From contig JAEZLJ010000096.1 of the NCBI GenBank assembly GCA_023415275.1, positions 1-58,359 of the forward strand: 58,359 nt of DNA, given 5' to 3'. The DNA comes from Bacteroidota bacterium. GTDB taxonomy: Bacteria > Bacteroidota > Bacteroidia > Chitinophagales > Chitinophagaceae. The position numbers and the translations under genes were made by a program. The notes under the pieces are model-generated. The model was not told the origin of the DNA, made no database searches, and worked only from the letters and a program-made list of their open reading frames with translations. This document shows, piece after piece, positions 24,898 to 34,342 of the stretch (positions are counted from its first letter, which is position 1; each line of letters starts with the position of its first letter).

Positions 24898-27800
24898 TTA
24901 AAAAATTGCTTTAATGGATAGAGCTAACTGTTTTGGGGGGAGCAGGGAGTTGCTATTTTCCGGATCCAACCCTTCTTTGTTGGCCTTCCATAATAATCCC
25001 AAATTGGAGATAGTAGTAAACAAACCGATCTCTTTGAAGGCAGTTGTTGACTTTACAGGGAAGCTGTAACCCAGGTTGATATATTGCAGACGTACGTGGT
25101 CTCCTTTTGTTATTAAAGGTTCAGCCCCACTATAAAAAACATCTCTATTGCCTGGATTGGGATAAACCATGGAAGGTATATTGGTTATAATCTCATCGCC
25201 GGGCTTTTGCCACCGTAGGGCAAAGTCTCCATGGCCCCGGTTATTGTTAAATAGATCTGAATAATTAATGGAACTCCTGCGAAAATAATATCCGAGTTTA
25301 TACATTATTCTAACTGTAAGGGACAAATGCTTCCATGATAAAGTATTACCCAATGAGCCATAAACAGGAGGGATCACTTGTCCGTAATACGCTAATTGGT
25401 CGACCAATATGGAATTGCCTGTTAGTTCATTATAGTCATTGGAAACAGTGCCATTCAATAAGCCTAACGGATCACCTGAAGCCGGATCGATACCTGCCCA
25501 ACGGTAAGCGTATAATGCATAAACAGGCTTCCCATTGATGCCTGACACAAAATTATTGCTTGCGATAAAATTTTTGGCTGATAATGAAGGCAGGTAATAT
25601 TCCAAAACTTTATCATGGTATATGGTCAGGTTGAAATCGGTTGACCATTGAACAGGCTTCTTTATATTTAAACTATTCATCATTATCTCCCATCCATACC
25701 CCTTCATGCTGGCTACGTTTTTCATAACTGTTGTACCCACACCCGTTGTGTAATCAACCGGATAAGTACCTAAGAGGTCTTCGGCTTTTTTTCTATAGTA
25801 TTCAATCGAGCCCGAAAGCCTGTTGCTATTTGTGGAGAAGTCCAATCCAAGGTTAAGCGTATTGACTTTTTCCCATCTTAATTCAGGATTGGCATAAGCA
25901 GCAAAGCGGGCATAGGGTGAACCCGTATAGGGAGAAGCTGATAGGTAATCTATGGTTGTTAAGGCGGTACTGTTGGGGTCGGCATTGCCACTATACCCAT
26001 AGGTGGCCCTGATTTTCAGGTAGGATAGAAAGGACAATTTAAAAAAGTTTTCTTTAGAAGCATCCCAGGACAGGCCGGCAGACCAAAGCGGCTTCCACCT
26101 GTTATTGGTTTTTACTCCAAACAGGTTGGAAGCATCACGCCGGGCACTAAAAGAAGCCGTGTATTTTGATTGTAAGGTATAGGCGCCGTTTGCATAGAAG
26201 GAAACAAATCGGTTAAGATTTGCTGAATAGGCATTAACTGAAGGAATAAATTCATAGGCGCCGGTAACATAGTTGGGATATGTATTGACTAAATCTACAT
26301 TTACTGATGTGCCTATAGATCTATCAAATCCATAAGTTCGGAATTTATGAAAGTTGGTATTGATTTGCCTTACTTCGGCACCTGCGAGAGCGGCTATACT
26401 GTTTGGGCCTGTTTTTGTCCAGGCTAAGCCAGCCCGAAGGTTATGGGCCAAAGTAGTAATGTATGTATTGTCGACAATGGCTCCTTTCGGAACTTTATAG
26501 GTCACAGCTCCTGTTAATGGGTTTACCTGTGTAAACCGGTTAACCAGATCCCTGGTATAAAAACTTTCTTCATCATTAGTAAGCTCTGCTGTTGAACTTT
26601 GCTTTTCATACTGGTAAGATACTTCGGCACGCAGTCCGTTGATGATATGGTATTGAAGGGTGCCATCCAGTGTTATGTCCTGTAGTTGTTGGGTACTGAC
26701 AACATGATTAAAATCCTGGAGTGGATAAAATTTCCAGGATAATAATTTGCCGTCTCCTACTGTATCGGTAAATGGTTCGCGCCAGGTTTTAGCCACAGAC
26801 AATGGAGTGCCGTCGGGACTTGCCAGCATGGAATAAGGATATATGCGGCTATTGGTGTTCATGTCAGCCCAACCCTGCCTTCCACTGGTGGTTTGAGAGC
26901 CGGTAAACTGCATAGAAGTTAAAATGTGAACTCGTGGATGCAATTTGAGGGTATTCTGGACCTTGAGACTGGTACGTTTGTACAGATTCGACAAATTATC
27001 ATTATTCCTGTCGTAACCTGCGGATAGAAGCCAGGCTGAGGAAGCCGAACCTCCTTCTACATTTATGACATATTGCTGGTTGATGCCAGGCTTGTAGATA
27101 AAATGATTGAAATCATTACGAACATCGTTTGCCGATAACGCTTTTAATTGAACATTGACAGCTTCTGGTGAAATCATTCCAGCGGTCTGCTTAACCAATA
27201 ATTCTATAACCGGTGAAAGTGCAGTGCCCCAGGGGGTAGACAGGGCATTCGTAAAAAAACCATTGGAATAAAGAAATTTCTCAGCTTCAATATATTCTGA
27301 AGAAGACATTTGCTTTAGGTAGAATAAATCCGGTTTAGCTGTTATGCTGCTATTGGCCTGAAATTCTATAGATAATGGCTGGCCCAGGCGGCTTTTTTTG
27401 GTGGTGATCACTATAACACCATTGCCAGCCCTGGCGCCCCAAATTGATGCAGCTGCTGCGTCTTTTAATACGGTAATGCTTTCAACTGAAGATGGGTGGA
27501 TGTTAGAAATGTCTCCTGCATATGGGAAGTTATCAAGAATAATGAGAGGCTGCCTGGGGCCGTTGATTGTGGAAAGGCCACGGATCATTATTCCACCTGC
27601 TGATGTATTTCGGTCTATGGCAAGGCCAGGAGTAATGGATTCGAGTCGAGAAAGTATATCGCTACTCACTTGCTGGTTGAAAAGGGATTTGGATATATGG
27701 GAAAAAGAACCCGTGCTTCGTTCTTTAGGTAATTGCTGGTAGCCTGTGTTAATTATAACTTCATTCAGTAGCTTGGTTTTTTCTTTAAGCACAAAGGTTA

Positions 27801-28089
27801 TAGTGCCAGGCGGGGGATAGTCCATTATTAGTGTGTCACTTAGGTATCCAATGGCTGAAATGACCAGCGTATCATTAAGCATAATATCTTCAAGGGTAAA
27901 TTCACCTTTTGAATTAGAGGCAAGGGTATGCCTGTCTTTTTCTTGATCATTATTATTGATCTTTTTCAAGCTTATGGTTGCACCTTCAATGGGTTCCATT
28001 TTTTGGTTGATGATCTTTCCATATATAGTGATGGATTGGCACATGGAAAGAAAGGGACAAAGCATTGTAATTATGATTAATTTTTTCAT
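24898..28089 (-). CDS. SusC/RagA family TonB-dependent outer-membrane transporter
   Basis: After a signal peptide comes a carboxypeptidase-like beta-sandwich domain (I-T-I-Y-G-K-I-I-N-Q-K), then the plug with I-L-D-N-F-P-Y-A-G-D and G-A-R-A-G-N-G-V-I-V-I-T-T-K. A ~22-strand barrel follows, ending L-A-L-S-I-K-A-I-F. The length of 1063 aa is normal. It works with the SusD protein at 23522. No anti-sigma/sigma pair is adjacent, so control may come from the AraC or LuxR regulators across the convergent border. Confidence 0.93.
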   Translation of the reverse strand: MKKLIIITMLCPFLSMCQSITIYGKIINQKMEPIEGATISLKKINNNDQEKDRHTLASNSKGEFTLEDIMLNDTLVISAIGYLSDTLIMDYPPPGTITFVLKEKTKLLNEVIINTGYQQLPKERSTGSFSHISKSLFNQQVSSDILSRLESITPGLAIDRNTSAGGIMIRGLSTINGPRQPLIILDNFPYAGDISNIHPSSVESITVLKDAAAASIWGARAGNGVIVITTKKSRLGQPLSIEFQANSSITAKPDLFYLKQMSSSEYIEAEKFLYSNGFFTNALSTPWGTALSPVIELLVKQTAGMISPEAVNVQLKALSANDVRNDFNHFIYKPGINQQYVINVEGGSASSAWLLSAGYDRNNDNLSNLYKRTSLKVQNTLKLHPRVHILTSMQFTGSQTTSGRQGWADMNTNSRIYPYSMLASPDGTPLSVAKTWREPFTDTVGDGKLLSWKFYPLQDFNHVVSTQQLQDITLDGTLQYHIINGLRAEVSYQYEKQSSTAELTNDEESFYTRDLVNRFTQVNPLTGAVTYKVPKGAIVDNTYITTLAHNLRAGLAWTKTGPNSIAALAGAEVRQINTNFHKFRTYGFDRSIGTSVNVDLVNTYPNYVTGAYEFIPSVNAYSANLNRFVSFYANGAYTLQSKYTASFSARRDASNLFGVKTNNRWKPLWSAGLSWDASKENFFKLSFLSYLKIRATYGYSGNADPNSTALTTIDYLSASPYTGSPYARFAAYANPELRWEKVNTLNLGLDFSTNSNRLSGSIEYYRKKAEDLLGTYPVDYTTGVGTTVMKNVASMKGYGWEIMMNSLNIKKPVQWSTDFNLTIYHDKVLEYYLPSLSAKNFIASNNFVSGINGKPVYALYAYRWAGIDPASGDPLGLLNGTVSNDYNELTGNSILVDQLAYYGQVIPPVYGSLGNTLSWKHLSLTVRIMYKLGYYFRRSSINYSDLFNNNRGHGDFALRWQKPGDEIITNIPSMVYPNPGNRDVFYSGAEPLITKGDHVRLQYINLGYSFPVKSTTAFKEIGLFTTISNLGLLWKANKEGLDPENSNSLLPPKQLALSIKAIF

Positions 28090-28166
28090 GTTTGAGTATT
28101 GTTTTAAGGAAAATGATTTTGATGGTTATGTCAGGAGATTCAAAACATTTTTTATCCGTTATAACT

Positions 28167-28256
28167 GTAGCCGGAGTGCCGGTGGATGATAATACCAATC
28201 TACGTTAGTGTAAAATCCAAAGGGCTACCACCGACACTCTACCTTCCATTGCATGT
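28167..28256. repeat. Leader element E1, related to E2 (29827-29930)
   Basis: Outer arms GAGTGCCGGTGG and CCACCGACACTC pair imperfectly, with the core ACGTTAGTGTAAAATCCAAAG between them. E2, upstream of the TlpA gene, has the same order and the same core with one changed base. Both lie 70-80 bp upstream of a minus-strand gene. It may be a structured leader RNA or a small repeated element. The rest of 28090-28491 is AT-rich and holds no gene. Confidence 0.55.
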
Positions 28257-28491
28257 TACTTTGGATGGCAAGACGGCTATAGTGATTTTAAACAGGATGT
28301 TTGGGTTTTTGTATGAAAGATGTGTCAAGGATATATAGGTTGATCAATTCATAGTTCAATACCAATTCTATAGGAATTACAAGATGGGAATGGTAGTAAA
28401 ATATATAATAGGTTGTTGTTTTGGTTTGGTTGGTATGCCAGCACATTTTTATAAATTTTTATGTTCGAACAGCAACTTGATTTTTAAGAGA

Positions 28492-29757
28492 TTATTTTTT
28501 TTCAGAAATAATAAACACTCTGAGCTTTTTTTGGGTATGGATGAGATCCAGGCCATATTGATGTAATTCTTTTTTAAGTGCTGGTAAGTCATCCAAGGGA
28601 CATGAAAAGGTTAAATCTACCGGGCCCGTATAACCGGTTTCGTCAACTATGACTGGCTTTAAAGGTTCGCCCATTAATTGGAGGTTCAAAACATCAAGCA
28701 GGCGGGAAAGGGGTAAGTTTTGGAGGATGTTACAGGGATACTCTTTTGAATACCACTGTGCCAGGGAAGGCCCGCCTTTCGATATAAACTTGGTTTTGCC
28801 TGTTCTTACTATAGCCCAGCATTCTATAGTGCGCATCTCAAAACGCGAATGCAGGGATAGGTATCGGTCCAGGTCCTGCCATAAAATGCTACGTATTTGA
28901 TTTTCAGAGGTTGAAGGAGGTGCAGAAATTTCGTAAGAGAAAAGTCCCTCTTTCCAGGACTGGAAGGAAGCAGTTGGCATGATAAAGCGGCCGGGATTCT
29001 TTACCTCCAGCAAAATTTTATTGCCCTCAAATTGCGCTGCAGCATAGTAGAGAGAAAGTATGGGCAGGTTGAGCCAGGTATATTTTTTATGAGAAGAGGT
29101 GACCGTTTTTTTGTACCCGCCACCCATACCGGGAAGCATTCCTGTAAATGTGGTTTGAAACAGAAGTGAGGAATCAGCTCCTCCATTGCCATTATTCAAT
29201 AAGGGTTGTAAAGGATTATAATCCATGACATCCTTTTTTAAAGTAAGATGCACAGGCAAGCCAGACATTAAGGATTGGATATTCTCATCTGAGATTTCAT
29301 CTGCCCCTGTAATGGCAAGTACTTTACCGGCACTGTCTATCCAAACATAATGTGGAAGCAACTGGTGAGGAAAAAAGGCTGACAGGAGGGAGTCTTCTAC
29401 CAGGGAAGGAAGGTTAATGTTTTTCTTTTGTATAAATGCCAGTACTTTTTCCTTTGTGCCGCCGGTATTTTTAGAATTAACCAGCAGAACCTTGAGTTCG
29501 CTGGCATATAGCCGTTGAAGTGAATCCATTTTGGGAAAGTGTTTCAGGCAGGAGGTGCACCATGTGGCCCAGAAATCCAAAATGAGCAACTTTCTTTTGA
29601 AGGAAGAAAGGTTGGCGGATTCTGTTCTATAGTTAATGATGTTTGATAAGGCAATATCAGGAATGGTATCTCCAATGGTTAATGAGGTGATTTTATTGGG
29701 TTGCTGACCCGCGCATAGTAAAGGGCATAGCATGGCCAGGAAGAGAAGTTTTCTCAT
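28492..29757 (-). CDS. TlpA-like thioredoxin fold protein with C-terminal DUF3738 domain
   Basis: A signal peptide is followed by a TlpA/AhpC-type domain with the active site W-A-T-W-C67-T-S-C70. The C-terminal ~190 residues match DUF3738 (TIGR03435): Y-P-C-N-I-L-Q-N-L-P-L-S-R-L, then V-D-E-T-G-Y-T-G-P-V-D-L, then a final L-x-x-Y-G-L-D-L. This fusion is common next to SusC/D genes in Chitinophagaceae. It should act in the periplasm as a thiol oxidoreductase with an unknown partner. It lies upstream of SusC on the same strand, with ~400 bp between them. Confidence 0.88.
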   Translation of the reverse strand: MRKLLFLAMLCPLLCAGQQPNKITSLTIGDTIPDIALSNIINYRTESANLSSFKRKLLILDFWATWCTSCLKHFPKMDSLQRLYASELKVLLVNSKNTGGTKEKVLAFIQKKNINLPSLVEDSLLSAFFPHQLLPHYVWIDSAGKVLAITGADEISDENIQSLMSGLPVHLTLKKDVMDYNPLQPLLNNGNGGADSSLLFQTTFTGMLPGMGGGYKKTVTSSHKKYTWLNLPILSLYYAAAQFEGNKILLEVKNPGRFIMPTASFQSWKEGLFSYEISAPPSTSENQIRSILWQDLDRYLSLHSRFEMRTIECWAIVRTGKTKFISKGGPSLAQWYSKEYPCNILQNLPLSRLLDVLNLQLMGEPLKPVIVDETGYTGPVDLTFSCPLDDLPALKKELHQYGLDLIHTQKKLRVFIISEKK

Positions 29758-30626
29758 TTTTGAGCAAGTTTTCGTTAGTAAATTTTAATTCATCAGGTAT
29801 TGCCACTACCTCAAATAATTACTTAAAATAGCCGGGGTGTTGGTGGATGGTATAACCACGAAGGCAACTTAAAACGTTAGTGTATAATCCAAAGAGGACG
29901 TGTCCACTGTGCACCCTGCCAGCTATTACCAATGGTATGGAGGTGTTAGCTGACAATCTGCCCAGGTAAAAACGAGAGCAGAAGGGACGGCTGTTAAGAG
30001 TTATCAATGCGTATAGTCTGCCTACGTCATTAACACGACAACATATTTTATAGGCAGATACTTTGGCGAAAAATATATCACACAGGGTTTTTAGGCTTTT
30101 TGGCAAAAGAAGTCTTCAATAAAAAAATAGTATGGTTCTGATAACGTATGGTCATATTAACAGGGTATGGAACATAGGAAATCCCTTTGATTAATGAAAC
30201 GCCGGTAATATGATGAATTAATGCTCTCAAAGTTTGAAGTAAATGATCAATGAGAGTCCCCGAAAGAAAGGTGAGCGGTATTATAAAAATAAAGTTGGGC
30301 CCAACCATCTTTGTCACAGAGGTCCTGACAAGACCTACTGCCTTCGGCAGCCGAACACAAAGACAAGGAAGAGCCCAACCTTATGCAAGATAAGGTATGG
30401 GCCTTTCACTTATCCTTCCGCGTTCGTGAAATTGTCAGGTTTCTGTGGCGGAACTCAAAGCGAATTGCTTCAAAATATATTATTGAAGATTCGCCATTTG
30501 CTGTAAGCGAATTTTCTTTATTTCAATACCGGTAAACAGTATGATACAATATTATACATATTTTGTACATTAAAGAAATATTTGTGTAATTTTTTTTACA
30601 CATTTCTGTTTATTTCTTTAACCCCG
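29758..30626. other. Intergenic region with element E2 and several hairpins
   Basis: It holds E2 (29827-29930), a 12-bp palindrome GTTGGGCCCAAC (30294-30305), CTGCC/GGCAG (about 30340-30353), and a GCCC...CCTTAT/ATAAGG...GGGC hairpin at about 30374-30403 that may act as a terminator or attenuator. Several open frames cross it, but none has convincing composition. Confidence 0.5.
29827..29930. repeat. Leader element E2, related to E1
   Basis: It starts ATAGCCGGGGTGTTGGTGG, carries the core ACGTTAGTGTATAATCCAAAG and ends with a partly complementary arm (CCACTGTGCACCC). Compared with E1, both arms changed while the general pairing stayed, which points to a selected structure. It lies ~70 bp upstream of the TlpA gene start. 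Confidence 0.55.
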
Positions 30627-30998
30627 TTGAAAAAGAGCAAAACTCATAGACACCGGGGGCATATATTACAACATGCTGTTGAAGCAACAAGATTTAAAAA
30701 AGAAGATATTGCTGCCAAGGCAGGTTATACCCGGTCTAGTTATTACAAACATATTCAGGATCCGGATCTGCCATTCCATATATTAACTTCCTATGGAAAG
30801 GCTTTGAAAATAGATTTTACGGATGATCTGCCTGAAATGCCTAAGTATGTGATCGAAGAACAGGATACAGTGTATACACAGGGAATGACCATTGGTGATT
30901 TACATAAACAGATTGAGTATTGGAAGGATAAGTATATTGAATTGCTGGAAAAGTATAACAAATTGATTGAAGAGAAAAGGGGAAGCAAAGAAGTGTAA
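30627..30998 (+). CDS. HTH protein with C-terminal coiled coil
   Basis: A helix-turn-helix reads F-K-K-E-D-I-A-A-K-A-G-Y-T-R-S-S-Y-Y-K-H. The end (I-G-D-L-H-K-Q-I-E-Y-W-K-D-K-Y-I-E-L-L-E-K-Y-N) is a likely coiled coil that would form a dimer. No ATG is available; TTG 30627 (L-K-K-S-K-T-H-R-H-R-G-H) is the best start, as residues upstream look non-coding. It resembles XRE-type regulators found singly in Chitinophagaceae. The target is unknown. Confidence 0.65.
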   Translation: MKKSKTHRHRGHILQHAVEATRFKKEDIAAKAGYTRSSYYKHIQDPDLPFHILTSYGKALKIDFTDDLPEMPKYVIEEQDTVYTQGMTIGDLHKQIEYWKDKYIELLEKYNKLIEEKRGSKEV

Positions 30999-31164
30999 AG
31001 ATCTGACAGATGCCCTCAAACTATTTAGTCTGAATCAGCATTTGTTACCACATATATCGTATAGACTATGTATTATTGGTCAATGCTTGGTTCCACCAAT
31101 TATTTTTTCAAAAACCTCAGTTCATTTTGCATAACAATAAGGTGGGAATGCTTTCAATTTAAAC

Positions 31165-31611
31165 TTATAATTTAATTGTTGACTTTTCTTCTTCAATAAT
31201 TGGAAGAATAACCGTAATGGAGCATCCTTTTTGAGGTGCTGTTTTCAGATACACCCGCTCATCAAAGACCTGGGCGCGGCTGATGATATTATTGAGGCCC
31301 ATTCCATTGGTTTTGGTTGTTCTTTCAAAGCCTTTGCCGTTGTCCCTTACCGTGAGTGTCACCTTCCCATCTCGATTGAATAGTGATATCCATACAATAG
31401 TCGCCTCTGCATGTTTGACTATATTATTAATTTGCTCCTGTAAAACGCGGTAGAGTGCCAGTTTCTGGCTCATGACCACACTCGTGTAACCTGTATGATT
31501 GAATGAAATATCCAGCTTGTTGGTGATGGCCATGGTCTCCACCAGCGCATGGATCGAATCGACCAGCGAGCGGGTACCTGACGTGCGAATCAGGTGAAAA
31601 ATAAAGCTGCT
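31165..31611 (-). pseudogene. 5'-truncated sensor histidine kinase (ATPase domain relic)
   Basis: The frame is open only from 31611 and begins in the middle of the dimerisation domain (L-V-D-S-I-H-A-L-V-E). The ATPase domain is intact: Q-E-Q-I-N-N-I-V-K-H-A, D-N-G-K-G-F, G-M-G-L-N-N-I. No phospho-accepting His or sensor part is found upstream. An ATG at 31542 could give a 125-aa ATPase-only protein, but loss of the first half makes it a probable relic. Confidence 0.7.
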
Positions 31612-31934
31612 TTAATGGTGATTCTACTCAGTCTAAAGACCAGATCAGGCACTCAGTTTATTAACATTAAAAATTATCACTACACGCTTCTGTTCCAACA
31701 CCCATTTATTATTACCATAGCATTGGCATAATCTTTATTTTGTGTATTGCCAGTGAATGGATGACTTCCACACCCCATATTCCTAATATTTTAAACGTTT
31801 TATAACTGCCTGTTAACCAGCCAATAATTTCATTGAGAAGATTTAAGAGTGACAGGAATAACATTAAGATAATAGTGGCTTAACAATTTGGTAATACAAG
31901 CTGTTTCCCTTTGCAACGGGAAAATTAAATCACA
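31612..31934. promoter_or_regulatory. Upstream region of the phosphate locus with TTAAC-type half sites
   Basis: AT-rich DNA carries TTAAC at 31813, TAACATTAAGATAAT from 31859 and TTAACA at 31880; the last two TAAC cores are 22 bp apart. A similar TAACATTTAGATAAT lies just after phoU (about 37538). These could be PhoB-like sites, but I cannot confirm a consensus for this phylum. Confidence 0.3.
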
Positions 31935-33149
31935 ATGCGTGTAAAATATTTAATGTACTTAATCGTATTGGCATGCCTCGATACAGCCTTTGTATCTGAT
32001 ATCAATGCCCAAACTCAGCCCGACTCTTCTTTTAAGCCCAGTGGTAAGCTCTGGGGCTATTCCTTTGGAGATTATTATTATAAGGCCCACAGTGATTCAC
32101 TGAGCCGCGGAGGTGCCAATCAATATACTGGCATTGAAAAGGGAAGGAATGCCTTCCAGTTCCGCCGTATTTACCTTGGTTATAACTACGATATCCATCC
32201 TTCTTTTTCAGCCGAGGTGCTCCTGGCAGCAGAAGACAATGCCGGTGCCCCAACAGGTGCTATCGGGGGTGATCTGACCTCCAATGGCAAGCTTACCTTT
32301 TACATCAAGTACGCCAACCTCAGGTGGAAGAACATCTGGAAGGGTACAGACCTGTTGATCGGCCAGTCGGCTACACCTGCCTTTTCACTGGTGGAAGAAC
32401 CCATCTGGGGCTACCGCTCCATTGAAAGGACCATTACCGATATCAGGCGCATGCCTTCCTTCGACCTGGGCGTTTCGCTGCAAGGAAAGCTGGATCCTGA
32501 AACAGGCAACTTTGGCTATAACCTCATGGTAGGCAATGGTTCAGGGGCCAGGCCCGAGACCAACAAGTTCAAGCATTTCTATGGGGATGTCTATGCAAAG
32601 CTTTTGAATAAACGGCTGGTGGTAAGCCTATTTGCTGACTATGAACGCCTGAACTGGGTGCCTGGCTTTCACCATGAAAGAAATATGGTCAAGGGTTTTG
32701 CAGCCTATACCACCCCATCTTTTACCCTTGGAGTAGAAGCCTTTAAAAGCCATGGCCAGGAAGACGTGGTGGGGTTAAGGACCGTGGTGGGTGGTACTGA
32801 GCGGGATACCCTGGACGCTGACGCTACCGGTATCTCCACCTTTGTACGTGGTACCATTATCAAAGAGAAGCTGGGCTTTTTTGCCCGCTACGACCGCTAT
32901 AACCCGGACACCAAGTATGATGCAGCGTACTACCAGGTGTATAACCCGCTGTCATCGAATTTCGAACCCAATAATAAAGAGCGGTTCATCACCGCAGGGC
33001 TGGACTTTACCCCTATAAAAAATGTACACATCATGCCCAATGTCTGGTACAACCAGTATCAATCAGAGCGAGGTGATGTCACAGGCAAGGCAGCTAAGGA
33101 CCATGACCTGGTGTACAGAACCACCTTTTATTTTGTTTTTGGCAGGTAA
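31935..33149 (+). CDS. Outer-membrane porin of the phosphate locus (OprO/P-like)
   Basis: A signal peptide ends V-S-D-I-N-A-Q. The mature protein has alternating beta strands with aromatic girdles and ends with a Phe-rich strand (Y-R-T-T-F-Y-F-V-F-G-R), as in porins. Length (404 aa) and position directly before pstS (23-bp gap) point to a phosphate-selective porin. The exact family is less sure than the barrel itself. Confidence 0.8.
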   Translation: MRVKYLMYLIVLACLDTAFVSDINAQTQPDSSFKPSGKLWGYSFGDYYYKAHSDSLSRGGANQYTGIEKGRNAFQFRRIYLGYNYDIHPSFSAEVLLAAEDNAGAPTGAIGGDLTSNGKLTFYIKYANLRWKNIWKGTDLLIGQSATPAFSLVEEPIWGYRSIERTITDIRRMPSFDLGVSLQGKLDPETGNFGYNLMVGNGSGARPETNKFKHFYGDVYAKLLNKRLVVSLFADYERLNWVPGFHHERNMVKGFAAYTTPSFTLGVEAFKSHGQEDVVGLRTVVGGTERDTLDADATGISTFVRGTIIKEKLGFFARYDRYNPDTKYDAAYYQVYNPLSSNFEPNNKERFITAGLDFTPIKNVHIMPNVWYNQYQSERGDVTGKAAKDHDLVYRTTFYFVFGR

Positions 33150-33172
33150 ATCATTCAAATAAAATCTTCATT

Positions 33173-34282
33173 ATGCAAACGCACAGATCAAAATTTAGAA
33201 ACCTCGTACTTTTTTCCATCTCCCTGCTGGCCCTCTCATTTATGGCTTGCAACGGGGGTGATAATACCACGCCGGGTCAAATGGCGGGCAAAGCTTCAGG
33301 CGATAACAATACCATCCTGGGGGCGGGCAGCACCTTTATCTACCCGCTGTTTTCCAAGCTCTTTGCTGAATACCATAAAACCAATGGCCTGCAGGTTAAT
33401 TACCAGTCCATCGGCTCGGGTGGCGGCATTCTGCAGCTCACTAATAAAACAGTAGATTTTGGCGCCTCCGATGCCCCGCTCAATGAAGAGCAGGAACAAA
33501 AAATGGGTGCCGCGGCCTTGCACATCCCTATGTGTTCGGGTGCGGTAGTACTGAGCTACAACCTGGAAGGCCTGAAGGATACCATCAAATTCACGCCGGA
33601 TATCATTGCCAATATTTTCCTGGGCAAGATCAAAACCTGGAACGATCCGCAGATTGCCGCTGCCAATGCCGGTGTGCAACTGCCTGCTACCCCCATCGTG
33701 GTCGTGCACCGTTCCGATGGTAGTGGCACCACCAACATCTTTACCACCTACCTGTCCAAGGTCAATGCCCAGTGGAACACCAAGCCCGGTAAAGGATCTT
33801 CCATCAGCTGGCCCATTGGATTGGGCGGCAAGGGCAATGAAGGTGTGGCTGGCTTGGTGAAACAAACCCCCGGCGCCATTGGCTACATAGAGCTGGCCTA
33901 TGCCATCCAGAATAAAATGGCATTCGGCAGCATTCAAAACAAAGCGGGTCATTTTATCACACCTTCGGTGGCCTCCACCAGTGCGGCAGGTAATATTCAA
34001 TTGCCGGCCGATGCCAAAATCTCTTTAACCAATACCGATGCTGCTGATGGGTATCCGATCAGCGGATTTTCATGGGCCCTGATCTATAAGGAGCAATCCT
34101 ATAACAACCGTTCGCAGGAAAAGGCTACCAAGCTCCTTGACCTGTTGTGGTGGAATATTCATGAAGGACAGTCCTATGCTGAGGCTTTGCATTATGCGCC
34201 GCTTTCGCCTGCTGCTGTTACAGTGGCGGAGAACATTTTAAAGTCTGCCACCTATAATGGCCAGCCCATCTTAAAGAAATAG
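33173..34282 (+). CDS. pstS: Phosphate-binding protein PstS
   Basis: A lipoprotein signal (F-M-A-C-N-G-G) is followed by the binding motifs G-A-G-S-T-F-I-Y-P, G-S-G-G-G-I and R-S-D-G-S-G-T-T-N. These contact phosphate in the periplasm and hand it to PstC/PstA. The order pstS-C-A-B-phoU is complete, so this is a working high-affinity uptake locus, normally induced when phosphate is low. Confidence 0.95.
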   Translation: MQTHRSKFRNLVLFSISLLALSFMACNGGDNTTPGQMAGKASGDNNTILGAGSTFIYPLFSKLFAEYHKTNGLQVNYQSIGSGGGILQLTNKTVDFGASDAPLNEEQEQKMGAAALHIPMCSGAVVLSYNLEGLKDTIKFTPDIIANIFLGKIKTWNDPQIAAANAGVQLPATPIVVVHRSDGSGTTNIFTTYLSKVNAQWNTKPGKGSSISWPIGLGGKGNEGVAGLVKQTPGAIGYIELAYAIQNKMAFGSIQNKAGHFITPSVASTSAAGNIQLPADAKISLTNTDAADGYPISGFSWALIYKEQSYNNRSQEKATKLLDLLWWNIHEGQSYAEALHYAPLSPAAVTVAENILKSATYNGQPILKK

Positions 34283-34342
34283 TTTTTGATCCAGGTGGCT
34301 ATCACCGGGTATGACCGTGTGATGGCCATTTATTTCTATGAC

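Noticed and set aside
30243..30506. 87-aa open frame before the HTH gene
   Set aside because: It crosses several hairpins, its composition is shadow-like and its start has no support.
33296..34000. 234-aa open frame opposite pstS
   Set aside because: pstS is unmistakable, and the opposite frame has shadow-like composition.
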